DNA of 64,000 nucleotides from Clavaria fumosa (taxonomy: Eukaryota > Basidiomycota > Agaricomycetes > Agaricales > Clavariaceae). Numbering within the stretch: position 1 is the stretch's first letter; the number at the start of each line of letters is the position of its first letter. The notes under the pieces were generated by a model, which made no database searches, was not told the DNA's origin, and was given only the letters and a program-made list of their open reading frames with translations. The stretch is from the NCBI GenBank assembly GCA_951802425.1, contig OX637802.1, positions 2,170,001-2,234,000 on the forward strand, written 5' to 3'. Of the stretch, positions 18,672-32,207 are shown in pieces. The position numbers and the translations under genes were made by a program.

Positions 18672-21600
18672 CTATGTCTTGGAGGAGGTGAGCGCAGCGG
18701 CCTTCTTCTGCTCTTTGAGTTGAGCGATGCGCTGGGGGGGGGGGGGAAATCAGCATATATTTCATATTACGTACGGGATCCACAAACCTGCTTTCTTTCC
18801 TCTTTCCTCCTTGCCATTTCAGCAGCTTTCTCTTCCTTGCTCATACTTGCCGTACCGGGCGCTGCCTCTTGTGTAGTTGGAACGGGGGACGGACTACCTA
18901 TTTGACTCGGTGTAGGAGACACGAACGACAGAGTCTCTTTCGCTTTCCCGGGCGAAAGTCGCTGGCTCGGAGGCGTGGAGGCGGGTTGCACAATTGACTT
19001 CGACTTGTTGTCTCTGTGCGAGGTTGTGGCCAGTGTGTCCCATAAACTTTCACCTGTATGGCTTGGTAAGTCAATGGGAACGATTGTAAATCCCCAGACT
19101 TACTACCTTGTCTTAGTGACGCCATCCCGTGCTGTTTAGGAATGTTAGTGAATCCGAGACCAGCAGAAGTCGTGGGTTCCGGTTCGATCTCGGTCGTCGG
19201 CGGCGCACTCTCAAATGCACCTACAAGAAATGCAAAATGCATCAGTAAGTAATGCCGCAAATAAGGGTCAGTTACTCCAATCATCTTGGTCAGCGTTTAC
19301 ATCCATCAAATCATCATTACCCCAAGGGTTTCCCTCGGATTGCTCGGCAGCCATTTCATCTACGATTTGAGCAGCTAGAGCCGCAGAAGTGGATGTCTTA
19401 TGGGCACCCAATTGCAGTGCTTTACTGCTCAGTGTCTTTGTGGTGGTAGTCGGTTTGATTAGTTGAGATAACGTTGGCGGCGAAGAGTTGTCGCCGGTGT
19501 ATAGCGGCACTTCATTGTCAGGTCCATTCAGAGTCGGGGCTGACAAGGGTCGGACGATGCCGGCGGCACTCATCATAGTCTGCATTTCCGGTGAGAGCTG
19601 TGAATGTTCGTGAGTCGGGGGTGGATGTGCTCAGACAAGGTGTCTTCCAGACCGTTTTGCTCAGTGAGGACATAGCCCAGCCGGCGAGAGCGCCCGCAGC
19701 TCCAGCAGCTGTATTGACAAGAGTGACTTGGCCGGGAATCGCTGGCGCCCCGGGTAAAGAGCTGTCTCTATCCGTGGCAGCTGTTTCAGGCTGGCAGGTT
19801 TCGCATGTCAGGTAAAGCGTCTCGCTGCCCGTGAGACGAACAGCCACATTACCATCTTTGAGGCGTGCGCCCCCAGCCTTTTGACAAAGATCTCAACCGC
19901 TTTGAAGGCCTGATCCCGCACGGACCTTGACGAGGTTTGTCTACATCAGTCACAGATTATGGGAACGGTAATAGAAACATCCGCAACTTTTCAACATCGA
20001 CCATCAATGGTGAGACGTTGGGTATGACCTTCGTCGCAAGCTCTTCTATTTCAAAACAGTCAATAGCTGCCATGAATGCCATTAAGCCAGCGACGCGTGT
20101 GTGAAGAAATGGGTCCTTCAGCGCTCGTGCAAACGCAGGAACCAGCACTTTGCGCTTTGTGTTATATCCAAGCGAAGGCGCGAGACGGCCGAGAAGGATA
20201 CAAGTGTTCGTCCGAATTGAGGCTTCTGGATCTGATTGCATTTTTGCGAGATGCCGAAGGAGGTCGTTATTTAGAATGCGATCATTTAGCTGGGGAATTG
20301 AAGTCAATGATAAGCTAGTGTCGGAGTGATTATTGCCGTACGTTTGGAGATAAGAGGATGATGGACTTGATGGTACATTCGCGGATGACACCAACGGTGT
20401 CAGAAAAGCCAGTTTGCTGAAATACAATTAAGTTTTGACCGTGTGCCTGGTTCAGCAGTTTCTCCTACCAGATGGGGCCAAATTTTCTCCACGACAGCCT
20501 TCTTGTCAAGCTTGTCTGCATACTCAGGTAATTGTTCTAACAGCGCCATGCGTGTGCTTCGATCCGCGCTGGCGAACAATTTGATAAGGGGAGCAAGCAC
20601 AGCTGTGGAATACTCTTCAGGTGAAGTATTCTTGCCTAGTTGCAGGACAAGGGGCACTATATTCGAGGCTGGGGCGCCCCCAAATTCTAGTGCGTGTACG
20701 ATAGAAGGCAGTACTTTGAAGGAGGAAAATTCGGGCGGAAAGGAAGACGCAGATTCCTTCAGTGTCCTGCATGAATTGATGGTTGAATGTCATGTCAAGT
20801 CAGGTGAAGCAGGCCCACCGAAGCAAAGATGATTTTTCTCCCTCGCTGGACAAATTGAAATTATCCAGACCCATACAAATCTTCACAAGATGGTTGTTCG
20901 CGAAGAAAGCCGTAGCCGTCATTCCACCTGTTGCTGACCCCATCCCAATGTCGAGGAAGGCCTTGACCGAAAGACGGGATTTGGGACTGGGGTTGAGAAG
21001 TCGCTTGAAGATAGGAAATATTGCTGCTGGGATCGCCCCGCGAGTCGATGGTTGCGGCGGAGGGTGTGGAGGTAGAGCCGTTGGAGGTGGGGGGAGGTTG
21101 GGGTTGAACACGGCGTGAAGAAGTAGGCCTAGGGCGTAGGCATCTCCCATGGTAGGAGAGTGCCTAGAGAGATTATGAATAAATTATAGGAGGCAAGAGA
21201 ATGCCTTGATTACTCTTTTAAGACCGACCAACCAGACTTCTTGACCTCGGGGCTCGCCCACAGCGATGCATCTGGTAGCAGTCCTCCCATAGTCTAAACG
21301 CATTATATCAGGCGCGCGCGAGTCTGGAACGAATATAGACGCACATATAGTACCGCATCTTCCTCCTTCGGGTTGCTGAGCACGTCAAAGCCGCCGAGTT
21401 TCCACTCACCAGACGGTGAAATGAAGATGGAACTAGGGCAAATATTGCCATGAGCAGACCCACATTCTTCGTTGAGAAAGGCCAAAGCGACCTGATTAAT
21501 CTGTTAATGAGCATTTCTACGGAAAGACGTATAGTACACCGACGGATATCCTGTGCAGTCCCCACACAAGCCAATCTTCCCGCTCTTTGCTCCCTTTACA

Positions 21601-22007
21601 GACATATCCTTGTAACGCTGAAGCCAGAGGACGGACACGTTCTGTCATAATGTAAATCGTTGCATCTGTCTCCACAGCATCCAGAAATTTTAAGACGTCC
21701 GGGTGGCGAGTGGTCCGCAGTTTGCGGAGAGTGTTCTTTGCTAAAGGTATCCATTTCTTCGTCACAGGATCATTGAGGTCAAATTCGAAAATTGATACGT
21801 GTGTACTATCCTCCTGGTGACCACGCCTGAGTACAAGTCAGCGTCTCGTAATTGTGAGGCTATACACACCCTTCTCGTGCCATCGTAAAGGTTCCAGATC
21901 GTGCTTTGAGTTGATATTTTCGCGCCGAGAGCGAAAGGAAGCGTCAAACCCGTCTTCTGGACTAGCGACGAAACAGCAGCTGATCCAAGATTTCGGAGGT
22001 AATCCAT
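18672..22007 (-). CDS. SCY1-like pseudokinase (SCYL1/Cex1 family)
   Basis: Start at 22007: MDYLRNLGSAAVSSLVQKTG, the family N-terminus. A protein-kinase-like domain follows (VSIFEFDLNDP, NTLRKLRTTRHPDVLKFLDA, IYIMTERVRPL), but the catalytic loop reads HGNICPSSIF instead of HRD and the DFG position reads GGFD, so it is a pseudokinase. The middle has HEAT-type repeats (LFASADRSTRMALLEQLPEY, ILNNDLLRHLAKMQSDPEAS, NTCILLGRLAPSLGY). The C-terminus has a basic coiled coil (KEEKAAEMARRKEERKQ, then QLKEQKKAAALTSSKT). Relatives act in COPI/Golgi traffic and tRNA nuclear export. Many short introns; the last (between 18788 and 18735) ends in 13 C residues before AG. It is divergent from MED14 with 234 bp between starts. 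Confidence 0.92.
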
Positions 22008-22241
22008 GAATTTAGTGGTAGGGTAGAAGCACTTTGCTAATATAATACAGTGTACGATGGCCCAGTCAGGACCACCACCAACGCGGCGCCAATGAAGATC
22101 TGGTCACGTGCTATATCCGTTCAGGTGGAATTTGAGGCACGTGCTCTTTTGTCTGGTCGGCGGGAACTGAGCGCTCGACGAACGTCAGGTCTCTCTCATC
22201 CATGCCGTGCGGCTCTGTGCACCTCGAGCCGACGCACTTAA
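22008..22241. promoter_or_regulatory. Shared promoter of SCY1-like and MED14 genes
   Basis: 234 bp between two divergent start codons, including a TCACGTGC E-box core at about 22104. No other gene fits here. Confidence 0.6.
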
Positions 22242-25200
22242 ATGAACATGGAACGTGCAAATGGGGATATCAATACACACATGTCCCAAGCTCCGGCTCT
22301 TTCAAATGCCACCTACAGCAATGACATTCACGAACCGAGCCTGGAGGACTTGGAACGCGAACTCCCCGTCGTCAACGATGGCCAGATTCATCTGGGTGAC
22401 TTGCTCTCGCGTGTGGTCCAGGCAATCTATGCGGAGTTGACTGAACTCGCAGAAACGTGAGTACGTTGACTTCAGACGAAGTATCGCGGCGGAACGCTTT
22501 CCACAGCATGCCGAACATGTCAGACGCCACTCGGAAGCGGACTTTAGCGGATTGGGTGGTGAAAACGAAAAAGCAAGTCGTAAAACTGTATGCCCTCGCC
22601 AAGTGGTCAAGAGATGCCGACACTGTACAAAAATGCATGGTGCGGTATGCGAGATCGACATCTAGCCATAAGGCTCACCGGAGAATTCACAGAACATCAC
22701 GTCGTTTTTGCTGAATCAGACGCGTCAATTTGACGATGCTATTGCTGCCCTCAGAACCGCCAAGGATAATTTAAACCCTGCAAGGTCCGTAACGTTCATC
22801 ACGACAAACAGGATTGTAATTCACCTCATCCGTACAGGCTGCGGAATCACGATTTGCTCACCTCGCTCGACGTCCTCACGACAGGCTCATATCGGCGGCT
22901 TCCTTTGTGCATCAAGGTTTGGTCAAACATTCGAAGTGTCACATAGATCCTAATTGTTCATCAGAAACTAATCATTCCTCCAGAACCTTTGACAGACTCT
23001 GAGGTATTGAAAATTCTAGGAGACGTGGAGGATGCCATGCGCTACCGTCTCCGAATATCTGAAATCACTCCCGTCGAAATGTCCCGACATCGCATTGGTA
23101 AGGACACGATAATTATGGCGAATAAGGCTAACATACTTCTCAGCGGATGGACGTGCTTGGTTCACTGTTCCTAAACTTTTCGAAGTGGCTATTTGTTTGC
23201 GAGGGGCGGAACAAGACGCTGGATGGTTTTTCGTGCACATTGAATTCCTGTTGACGGTTGGGGGTGACCTCACCGGAATGCAAGGTATCCTTATCCCCAC
23301 TCCGGCTTGTTTTCTAGTTATAATCTTGCACTCCATTATTGCACAGAATTTCCCCGTATCCCAACTGGCATCATGAAGCGCCACATAACAGACGAAGCAG
23401 ATGCCCGATTGGCCTTTTACCTCCCCCTCCCACCTGACCCATCGATCATTCCTGCCACCAACGTTCCATCAAGACCTCAGCTTCCAGAAGGAGTAGTGGA
23501 CGCGCCACTTGTTCGGCTGTACAATTTCCTTCGTGAGATTTGCCGTCCTTCGCTAATTGAAGATATCTGATCGTGCACAGAGATCATGTCTCTCTCTTAC
23601 CAGCTGGAAATCCTATGTCACCAGGTACATTCCAGCTTTACAACACTATTGCGACATTTATTCGACCCTTACCAGGCTCAGCGAATGCGAATGCTAGGCT
23701 GGGCGGAATATATGAATATTGAGATGACGAACAACCGCAAAACATTAATTGCTTCCTACTGGATGTGAGTCTCAATTCCTTTTGTCTTCCCCCTGCTGAT
23801 GAGCAGTATCTTTAAAGCCGACATCCTCCGAGATTGATTGGTGGCCGTCCAGCGCCTCCATCAAGAGTGCAGGTGCCTCTTGTTGGAGGGACCTTAACCG
23901 TGTCGATAGTGGAGGCTCGCGCGACAAGTCAAGCCGGTGGCGGGCCTGCGCGCTCTTTGAAAGCGCGCGTTCTTGCGGATCTCCAGCAGAAATTCAAACT
24001 TGGAAAAAATCGGTCATCTGATGAGGTGGAAGGCCTCAAGTTTGAAGTGAAATGGGAGCCGGCGAAACTAGCTTTAGGTGTACTTCTTCCCCCGTCCGCT
24101 CTCGTGGTTGGCCCCGGAGAGTTGTGCATAGTGAGACGTTTTGCCTGAAGCGGCGACACTTGATGCCTTGCGCCCGACTAATATGTCATCTTCAGGACGC
24201 AGACAATCTGGATTTCGAATCTCTACTGCGCAGCGCAGTCGAGAAGCACACACGAGCTATACTAGAGATTTTCAAAACTCAACTACAGCTTGGTCCCACA
24301 CGAACAGCGTTCTCTTCTCCGGGAGCAGTGTCAATTGTCACTTTAAGTGCGTCACACATGTCTCCGTGTGCTCGACGCTATTGACATTATCCGCAGACAA
24401 TATACCCGCTTTGCATGCACGACTCTGCGCAGAGGAACTAGTCATCGTTACCATTGACCCAAGGACGGGTAAGCTTAATCTTCGTGATAGCGGTGACCTT
24501 GCAGCTGCGGGTCGCAGTCAGCGCTTTGAGCACATCACAGAATGGCTCAACTTAAACCCCGCCGCTCTTGGGGAGGCACTGATCCGGCTCCGCCATCTCG
24601 TAAGTACTTCCCCCCAGACAAAGTTGACCATATCTTACCTTGTTCATATCCAGACGATCACTGACCTAGCGGAGCAGAAGGCACAATATCTAGGCCTTCA
24701 TACATACCGCACCCGTAATTTCCCGTCTGAAGGTGCGCCATCTTCGGATATGTCAGTAGAGCTGGTCGTTCATCAGTCAGCAGAACTCCTCAAACTGGGT
24801 CCCGCTGCCAGGGGCACACTGTTTGTCCAGTTATCCAACTTCCCAGATTACTACCTTGTTCTCGTCATTACGGATGAGGATTTCCGCTACGCTTTGATAT
24901 CAGTCAAAGCGCATACCGACAGTATTTACGCCAACCTCACTATGGAGGACATCGGGTGGTTAGATGTCCGTCGTATACATGGCGATGAGGTCAACAATAC
25001 TTCTCCGCCCGACTCGCAGGCGAGTGAGCCGCTTGGAAAGCAGCAAAGAAGGCCGGCGGCTCGTATCACGGTGGAGAAGAAGCAAGGTGGTTTACCATCG
25101 ACGTAAGTGTGCCGAATGCAGACCTTGCTCTGAAGGTGGTTGATCAAGATTTAGATTTGACCTCGACACACAATTATTGCGGGAGCTATACTTTTTTTGT

Positions 25201-26802
25201 TGGTGAGTCGGTTTACCCCTCCACAGATTCGGGCCTAACGTAGACGGCCGACCGTGCAGCGCCCGAGTGGCGTACACGAAAGTCGAGCAGCAATTCAAGC
25301 TTCGCGGAATTCCTTACATTCATGTCAGCCCGCCAAGCGGCGGGCTCCTTTCGCCAGAGCTGTCGCAGATACAATCGTCTCTTGCACAATCGGTTCCGGC
25401 ACTCTGTGTTCAATCCTCAGATATCCTCTCGGGGGCTCCCGCGGCCGAAGCAGCTATGCCAAACATCAAGGTTATTCCCCTCAACTGGTGGTCGCAAAGA
25501 AAGGCACAAGTGGGTGGTCCTGTAATGGTGCTTATCCGATTCGATTGATACTGGGCACTAGGTTGTTACCTGTGTCAAGCTTAAGTACGTCCAACAGCCC
25601 ATGGGCAAGACCGCTAGCACAAGCAATATCATTCGTCCTTCGAAACGAATCATATACGATACTACTGAAGCGGTTGTGTCCTTCCTGTCCGAAGACGTTG
25701 ACACCTGTGTGGACGAATTTTTGGAGGAGTGGGCTCGTGTGTCGAAGATGGTCGTCATTGCGCGAGAAGGTGAGTTATGAACTTAGCGAACCTGATCACG
25801 CGGGCTTAGCACATCCAGTGGCGAAAATGGGGAAGGATAAAAATTGGGACGACGTTCGACTACTGTCGTTCGATCTACAAACAGTGGAGTTTGCGTATAG
25901 CGAGGTCCGTGTCGCCATTGGATATCTTCCATTCAGACAATGACTGCGTCCAACCATAGGACTACACCGTTTCCATCACCTGCGTTGATCAACTCTCCCC
26001 AAGCGGAGGGTCATTCGAACTACATTTCTCCCGCTCTGATCGGACCAGAGGCTCAGACACGCACAACCCGCATTCCGAAGCGGAGCCTTTCTTCCGCGGC
26101 ATTCTGCGGCACGGACACGGGCGGCTCGCGCCGTCACTGCACCGGCTAGTGTCCCTCCTGCGGGACACACTGCCGATTGCAGTGGAGCTGGAGACGATAC
26201 GGGCGGAGGCGGAGACGCACGGCGACCCCGTGGACGCGTTCGCGAAGGCGGCAGGGTGGTACCGGATGCTGTATGGTGACTCGAGACATGCTCTGGACTG
26301 GCGGCTGATGACGGGCCAGCGGGTGCTGATCCTGGACGCGTCACATTCGGTGTTTGGCGCGATGGCGCGCGGCTCTGCTGCTGCTGCTCCTCATGCTCAC
26401 GCTGAGGGGGAGCAGACGGCCGCTTCATCTGGGAAATCCTCTTCTGCCAAACTGCCTCCTGTGGCCCTATTTGGGAAACCACTGTCACCGCGCATACCTC
26501 CTGCAGTCCCTGACACTACATCAGCGACCGGCTCTACCGCTCTGCCAGCGAAGACGACGGCGTCCTCATCTTCAGAGGCGGCGACAGCAGCGTCGCTGGC
26601 TCTGCAGCCGATCCCTGGCATGCGAGATATCATCTCGGATGCAGTGAACGACGTCCTCAGCTCGATGCCCAGCATCTCTGGTGCGAAGATTGTGCCGATA
26701 GACGTTGGGGTCATCTGCGATAAGGGCATGGTCAGGGCCGTGGGGCGGGCGTTGCATCTCAGAGTGTTGAAGGGGCTCAAAGAAAAAGCTGTCGCATTGT
26801 AG
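22242..26802 (+). CDS. Mediator complex subunit 14 (Rgr1)
   Basis: A large multi-exon gene (roughly fifteen exons) for the Mediator backbone subunit that joins head, middle and tail modules during RNA polymerase II transcription. Near the N-terminus are ELPVVNDGQIHLGDLLSRVV, then KRTLADWVVKTKKQVVKLYA and LAKWSRDADTVQKCM, the conserved MED14 block. The following exons give the FDDAIAALRTAKDNL and RLPLCIK parts. The C-terminal exon (26149-26802) includes WYRMLYGDSRHALDWRL and ends KGLKEKAVAL. An Ala/Ser-rich low-complexity insert lies at about 26370-26600. The first ATG at 22242 was used; a second Met two codons on is equally possible. Internal exon borders were not all fixed. Confidence 0.92.
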
Positions 26803-28122
26803 GACAATTATACCCCACGTCGTAATATATTGTATAGTCATTCCATTCCAGTACGCACGCACACACTGCTGACCTTTCTACGACCTGGAGCTTTCTTCAT
26901 TGCATCAGCGTGCGTTGTTTATGCGGGGTTATTGTGCATTGGACATTCCTTCGGGCACACGGGAGTCATGCAGAGCAAGTCGATTTGCCAGACACTTCCG
27001 GCCCCAAAGGCATCCTGAAGAACTTCTCCTCGCCTTTGACCAGCTTGGCAACGCACAAGGCCGATGGCAAACTCCTCGAAGCGCACCTTCCTGGCAGCGC
27101 TTCACGTGCTCTCTCGATATGTCTTTCTTGCCGCGTGGGAGAGAATTTCCATCAGAAAGCATTACGGCGGCGAAGATGTTGTCAGGAGTGCCGTCGGCAA
27201 AGTCAGATCCGTGTGGGCCAGGCCGAACTTGATTTGGATCTTGGGAGTGGACTTTGACCAGCTGATGACTTCTAATCTAAAAAACCCAATGAACTAATTG
27301 CAATGCGGAGGTGATGATTTGAAGACATGCAGCTTCGATGCATGTGTGAACATTTTCTTCGGCGCCGCGGAGCAGGTCGAAGCCTCCTCACCGAAAAGCG
27401 AGCCGACTGGAACGAAGATGGCGATAATACAGCTCCCGTCCACTGTGTTGAGCTAGCACCTTCATTTCATAGTTCATATTCCTCGAATTGCAGCCTTAAG
27501 CGTACGGGTACATACGATGTAGCGCTCGTTATCAGCATTTCATTTCGGCTTCAACGGTGGCGAAGGGACCCGGGAACAGTTAGTCGCTGAAAGGCGCTGA
27601 CGAGAGGCTGAGACATGTCGGAGGCGGTTCAGCAAGGTCCCTGCTCAAAGGACACAGCAAGCAGGAAAGGCAATGTAGCGAGTAATATGCGTAGAGTGTA
27701 TTCAGCTGGGGCATATGCGTTGGCTGGGGATGACGAGCGAGGAGAGGTGTGCAGACTGCGTTGAGATCGACGAGCGTGGCATGCTGAATTGGGGAGATCC
27801 CGTCGCCGTCCGCCCCGTCGCCATCACCGTTTTCTCCCTTTCTCTTCCCCGTTCTGCAAGCTGTGCCTCGTTAGCCAAGTGACCATGCCAGTGACCACAT
27901 GCCACGAAATGCCAGTGCACGCACGACCTTTTCACTAACACCGCGAAGGCAGGTCCGCCCGCGCGTGTTCCGTACGCGGCGTCCCGACAAGGGTCTCTGT
28001 CCGTTGCCAGACTCGGGCCGTACCGGCGAGAGCGAGGGTGTGCTAAGGCGGGCTGAGGGGATCGTTCGGGCAAAATTGGGACTGGGAATGCGAATTGGGC
28101 ATGTGCGCGCCTGGAGGCGAAT
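26803..28122. other. Long intergenic region without a supported gene
   Basis: About 1.3 kb. Open frames on both strands between 26890 and 27260 and at 27900-28100 show no domain and overlap each other in antisense. This could contain an unrecognised small gene on the minus strand at 27010-27290, but no start, splice or family signal decides it. The 3' part is the PEPCK promoter. Confidence 0.4.
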
Positions 28123-28129
28123 GTCTATA
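28122..28129 (+). promoter_or_regulatory. TATA box of the PEPCK gene
   Basis: CTATAAAG about 315 bp before the start codon, followed by a C/T-rich stretch typical of fungal promoters of strongly expressed genes, and then an apparent 5'-UTR intron from GTAAGT at 28286 to CAG at 28423. Confidence 0.55.
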
Positions 28130-28441
28130 AAGCTTGTCCATTGCGACCATGCTGCACCTGCTCTTCCCTCTTCCCCTCCACCACCACTCCGACCGCCACT
28201 CCGACCACCGTCCTCGCCATCGTCTTCGCCATTCTCCTCGCCATTCTCCTCCTCGTCTATCGCCTATCCTCGTCTGTTGCCACATGTAAGTCCCGTTCCC
28301 TATACATCGTATCATATGATCCATTTTGGGGTCACCCGACTTTGCCTGCCATCTTGCCACCCCTGTGTCTCTGCCATGTCCTACATACCGCCCCGTCTAA
28401 CTATTCCTCCCCAACCAACACAGTCCCTTCGACCTCCAACC

Positions 28442-30507
28442 ATGCCTCTCTACCAGACTCCCTATGTCACCCCGCACATCCTCCACAGGCATTATGCCCA
28501 GGCTCATGACCAGGAGCAGTTCGGCAATCGTGAGTCTGTCCTTTTCTGAAGATCCGACACGGCTTCCTTGCTCACTCACGCTCCCGGTCAGTCATCGGTC
28601 GTGACATAGACGTCTTCTCCCAGGCTGGCTTCGATATGGACAAGATCTACCTTAAACGCAACGCACCCGTTGCTCTTCTTTACGAAGACGCAATCCGGAA
28701 CGAAGGCGCCATCATGGCCTCCACTGGCGCCTTGATTAACTTCTCCGGAAAGAAGACGGGTCGCAGTCCCAAGGACAAACGTATAGTTTTTGAAGACACC
28801 AGCAAGGACAACATCTGGTGGGGTTCGGTCAACATCAAGATGGATGAACGTATGTTTTTTCCATGACTCGGGCTTGCTGCCCTTTGCAAATTGTAAATTT
28901 GATCATCTACCCCACCCCAGACACCTTTGAGATTAATCGTGAACGCGCTATCGACTACTTGAATACCCGCGATAATGTCTATGTTTTCGATGGCTACGCA
29001 GGGGTAACGGACTCGATCAACTGTCTCATGTCTGCGTCCCAACTGACGGTGCTCCCAGTGGGATCCCAGATATAGGATCAAAGTTCGCGTCATCTGCGCA
29101 CGAGCGTATCATGCCCTCTTCATGAATAACATGCTTATCCGCCCAACCCCTGAGCAGCTCGCCGACTTTGGCGAGCCTGACTTCATCATCTACAATGCCG
29201 GCCAATTCCCCGCTAATCGCTTCACTAAGGGTATGAGTTCCACGACTTCGGTTGAAATCAATTTCAAGCGCATGGAGATGGTCATCTTGGGCACTGAATA
29301 TGCTGGCGAAATGAAGAAGGGTGTTTTCTCAGTCATGGTAGTGTATTTCCTAAAAGCTCCCGCGTGTCCTTTGTTGACGTCAAAATACAGCACTATCTGC
29401 AACCGATCAAATTTGGTCAATTGTCCCTGCATTCTTCGGCGAATGTCGGCCGTGACACAGGCGACGTTACCCTCTTCTTCGGTCTCTCAGGCACGGGAAA
29501 GACCACGCTTTCAGCCGACCCAAACAGGCTGCTTATCGGTGATGATGAGCATGTGTGGTCAGACAACGGAGTGTTCAATATCGAGGGCGGTTGTTACGCC
29601 AAGTGCATTAATTTGTCCGCTGAGAAAGAGCCGGAGATCTTCAATGCCATCCGCTTTGGCTCGATCCTCGAGAACGTGGTGTATAACCCGATGACACGCG
29701 TGCCAGATTACGACGACGTCAGCATCACGGAGAACACACGTTGTGCCTACCCTATGGAGCTCATCCCGAATGCACATATCCCATGCGTCGTCGATCGCCA
29801 ACCAAGCAATATCATCATGTTGACCTGCGATGCCTTCGGCGTCTTGCCCCCCGTCAGCAAGCTCACGCCAGAGCAAGCTAGCTATCACTTCCTCGCTGGG
29901 TACACGTCGTACGTCAATTAGTCCCCTTCCCTTCACCCGGAACTTTTGGCTAAGATATTTTCTTGGAAGGAAAACTCCTGGCACGGAGGATGGCGTCTTG
30001 GAGCCCATCCCGACTTTCTCTACCTGCTACAGTGCCCCCTTCATCGTGCTGCACGTGAGTTCATTTCCTCTCCCATGAATTCTGCATGGCCATGCCATTC
30101 TCACCTGCCACGCGCGGTGCTAGCCGGGGCGATACGCCGAGATGCTTGCAGAGCGCATGGCAAAGCACCAGGTCGACTGCTGGCTGATCAACACTGGATG
30201 GACGAGGGGCAAGTTCGGAACGGGCAAGCGCTGCCCGCTCAAGTACACGCGGCGAATTGTAGACGCGGTGCATTCGGGCGAGCTCGCGCGCGCCGAGTAC
30301 GAGACGTTCGGCACGTTCGGGCTGTCGATACCGACCGGACTCGAGGGCGTCCCGCGCGAGCTGCTCAACCCGCGCCTCGCGTGGCCGGACAAGGAGGCGT
30401 TTGAGCGCGAGGTGCGCAAACTCGCGGGCATGTTCCAGAAGGCGTTTGCGCTGTACGAACGCGACGTTTCGGAGAAAGTTAGGCTGGCCGGCCCCAGGAT
30501 CGCGTGA
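28442..30507 (+). CDS. Phosphoenolpyruvate carboxykinase (ATP)
   Basis: Converts oxaloacetate and ATP to phosphoenolpyruvate and CO2, the first committed step of gluconeogenesis, in the cytosol. Seven exons: 28442-28529, 28610-28849, 28921-29003, 29059-29337, 29391-29908, 29970-30054, 30124-30507; 558 residues, normal for the fungal enzyme. Signatures: [19 protein letters not shown], the P-loop [11 protein letters not shown], metal and nucleotide motif [29 protein letters not shown] and [17 protein letters not shown]. Exon 2 was set to begin at 28610 because only that acceptor keeps the frame ([12 protein letters not shown]). Exons from 30124 on are much richer in CG at third positions than the upstream intergenic DNA, fitting strong expression. 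Convergent with the next gene. Confidence 0.97.
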
Positions 30508-30870
30508 AGATGATTTCTTCTCCCTATTCACCCTCCCTCTCGCAGGCGGTGGTGTTCATGGTGATGTTGTGAACGGAAATGATAGGCAAACTTTTCTCTC
30601 CCTTTCCGGGTCGTGGAATTGTTAGAATATGTATCGAGTAAACGCGTTGACCCCACATACACGCTTTAGAATTTTTAGTTTGTATGTAAAAACATTGAAT
30701 AGGAGAAGCAAATTGTTTATATTTTTGATTTTTGATTTCTGATTTTGACTTGGAATGAAACAGGAACAAAGGAAACGCTAGATGGGTTCATTCTGAAGAA
30801 AAAGAACATGAGCTATATGGAACTCCTAGTTTGTACAGTAAAAAAAACCCGGACAACGAAACGGCAGATT
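30508..30870. terminator. Convergent 3' region of PEPCK and alpha/beta hydrolase
   Basis: AT-rich 363 bp between two facing stop codons, with T-rich and A-rich tracts (30700-30745 and 30837-30848) that could carry both polyadenylation signals. No gene seen. Confidence 0.5.
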
Positions 30871-32207
30871 TCAATGCGCCAACCACTCGCCGATATTGCG
30901 TAAGAGATGCGTGCACTGGGGCTCGTGCGACACGATGATGAAGTCGTGGGGAGCATCTGGTGCTTCGTCGTACGTGACCTTGTCCTCGCCCATGTCTTTC
31001 ACCATAAGGTCACGCAAGGTCCTGATTTGGTCGAGGAGCTGCTCGGCGTCGCCCGAGGAGATGTAGGTCCTGGGGAACCCACGGAACGACACCTTGCCAA
31101 GCAGCGACGGGGCACGGCACGCGGGCGAGACGTAGCGGTTCGTCTCACTCAGCGCGGCGCCGTGCGGGCCGACGAACGCACGGCACGCGTAGCCGAGCGA
31201 GCCCTCGCGCGGGTCCAACAGGAAGTCGCTCCCGATGTGGGCCAGCCCGGACGAGCCGGGCTCGTAGTGCGAGTGGCTGATGTCCGTCCAGGGCGAGAGG
31301 AGGATTACGCTGCCCGGTGGCGCGGGGAGGCCCTGGCGCGTCACGGCGTCGTCGCCGTTGCTCGTGACGTTGTTTCCGTCGGCCCCGGCCTCGGCGTCCC
31401 TCTGCCCCTCGACCAGGTACCGCGTGAGCGCGAGCGCAAGGTTCCCCCCGGCCGAGTCGCCCTCAACGATGATCTGCTCCGGCGCGAAGCCGAGGTCATT
31501 CACGAGATAGCAGTACCCAGCGAGCGCGTCGATGAGCGCGGCCGGGAACGGGTTGCACGGGGCGTGCGGCTCGCCGACGGAGAGCCGATACTCGACCGCG
31601 AACGCGCGGCGGATCCCCAGGCAGAACTCGAGCAGCGAGCGCGGGATCCGCGATAAGAAAAGGTCGTTGGGCGAGGCGGAGCCGAAAATGTAACCCCCGC
31701 CATGCAAGATATAGAACACCTTTTCGCCGTCGGTCGCGGGCGCGTCGATGTCGCATTGTAAGCCCTTGCGGAAGTACCAGTATCCTGGAATGCGGGCGGG
31801 TTCGACGCCCGCCTTGGCTGCAAATTCCTTGACCTCGCCTGTGATGAACTCGGGGACGGGATTGATCCACACGCCAGGAGGCACCGCTTTGGGGTCTAGA
31901 GCGACATGGGTGGGTGTCGTCACTAGCATCCCCACTCTGAATGAAGCGCGCCAAGGTCAGATTTTGCGAAAGAGGCTAGAGAGGAGGGGTAATTGGCAGC
32001 ATACCGCGTGGGGACCAGTCCCAAGGGGCCAAACCGACGCAAGAGCTTGGTATATATGGCTTGTCCTAAAGTCCAAGATCTGCGAGGTCTCAGACACCGT
32101 GGAATTGACAGGAGAACCCAGAAGGGTAGGCGGCCGACGAGGGTAACCACGAGTTCATAGGCGATGTACAGGGTGCGAAAAGGCTGGTGACGAAGCTCGT
32201 AAACCAT
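30871..32207 (-). CDS. Alpha/beta hydrolase fold-3 (HSL-type) esterase, membrane anchored
   Basis: Two exons (32207-32005 and 31936-30871), 422 residues. The N-terminus has a hydrophobic segment (TLYIAYELVVTLVGRLPFWVLLSI) that probably anchors it in a membrane. The catalytic domain has the HGGG oxyanion motif in YILHGGGYIFGSA, the nucleophile elbow EGDSAGGNLALAL, SPWTDISHSHY after it, and a His in DAPHDF near the end, so the Ser-Asp-His triad is complete. The fold belongs to the hormone-sensitive-lipase family, which hydrolyses small esters, sterol esters or lactones; the substrate cannot be told. The second exon has unusually high GC. The intron keeps the frame (donor GTATGC at 32004). Confidence 0.9.

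Noticed and set aside
28141..28509. Open frame in the PEPCK leader
   Set aside because: C/T-rich promoter and 5'-UTR sequence; the true start is at 28442 by match to the family.
30907..31656. 249-codon plus-strand open frame
   Set aside because: Antisense shadow of the alpha/beta hydrolase, whose catalytic motifs are on the other strand.
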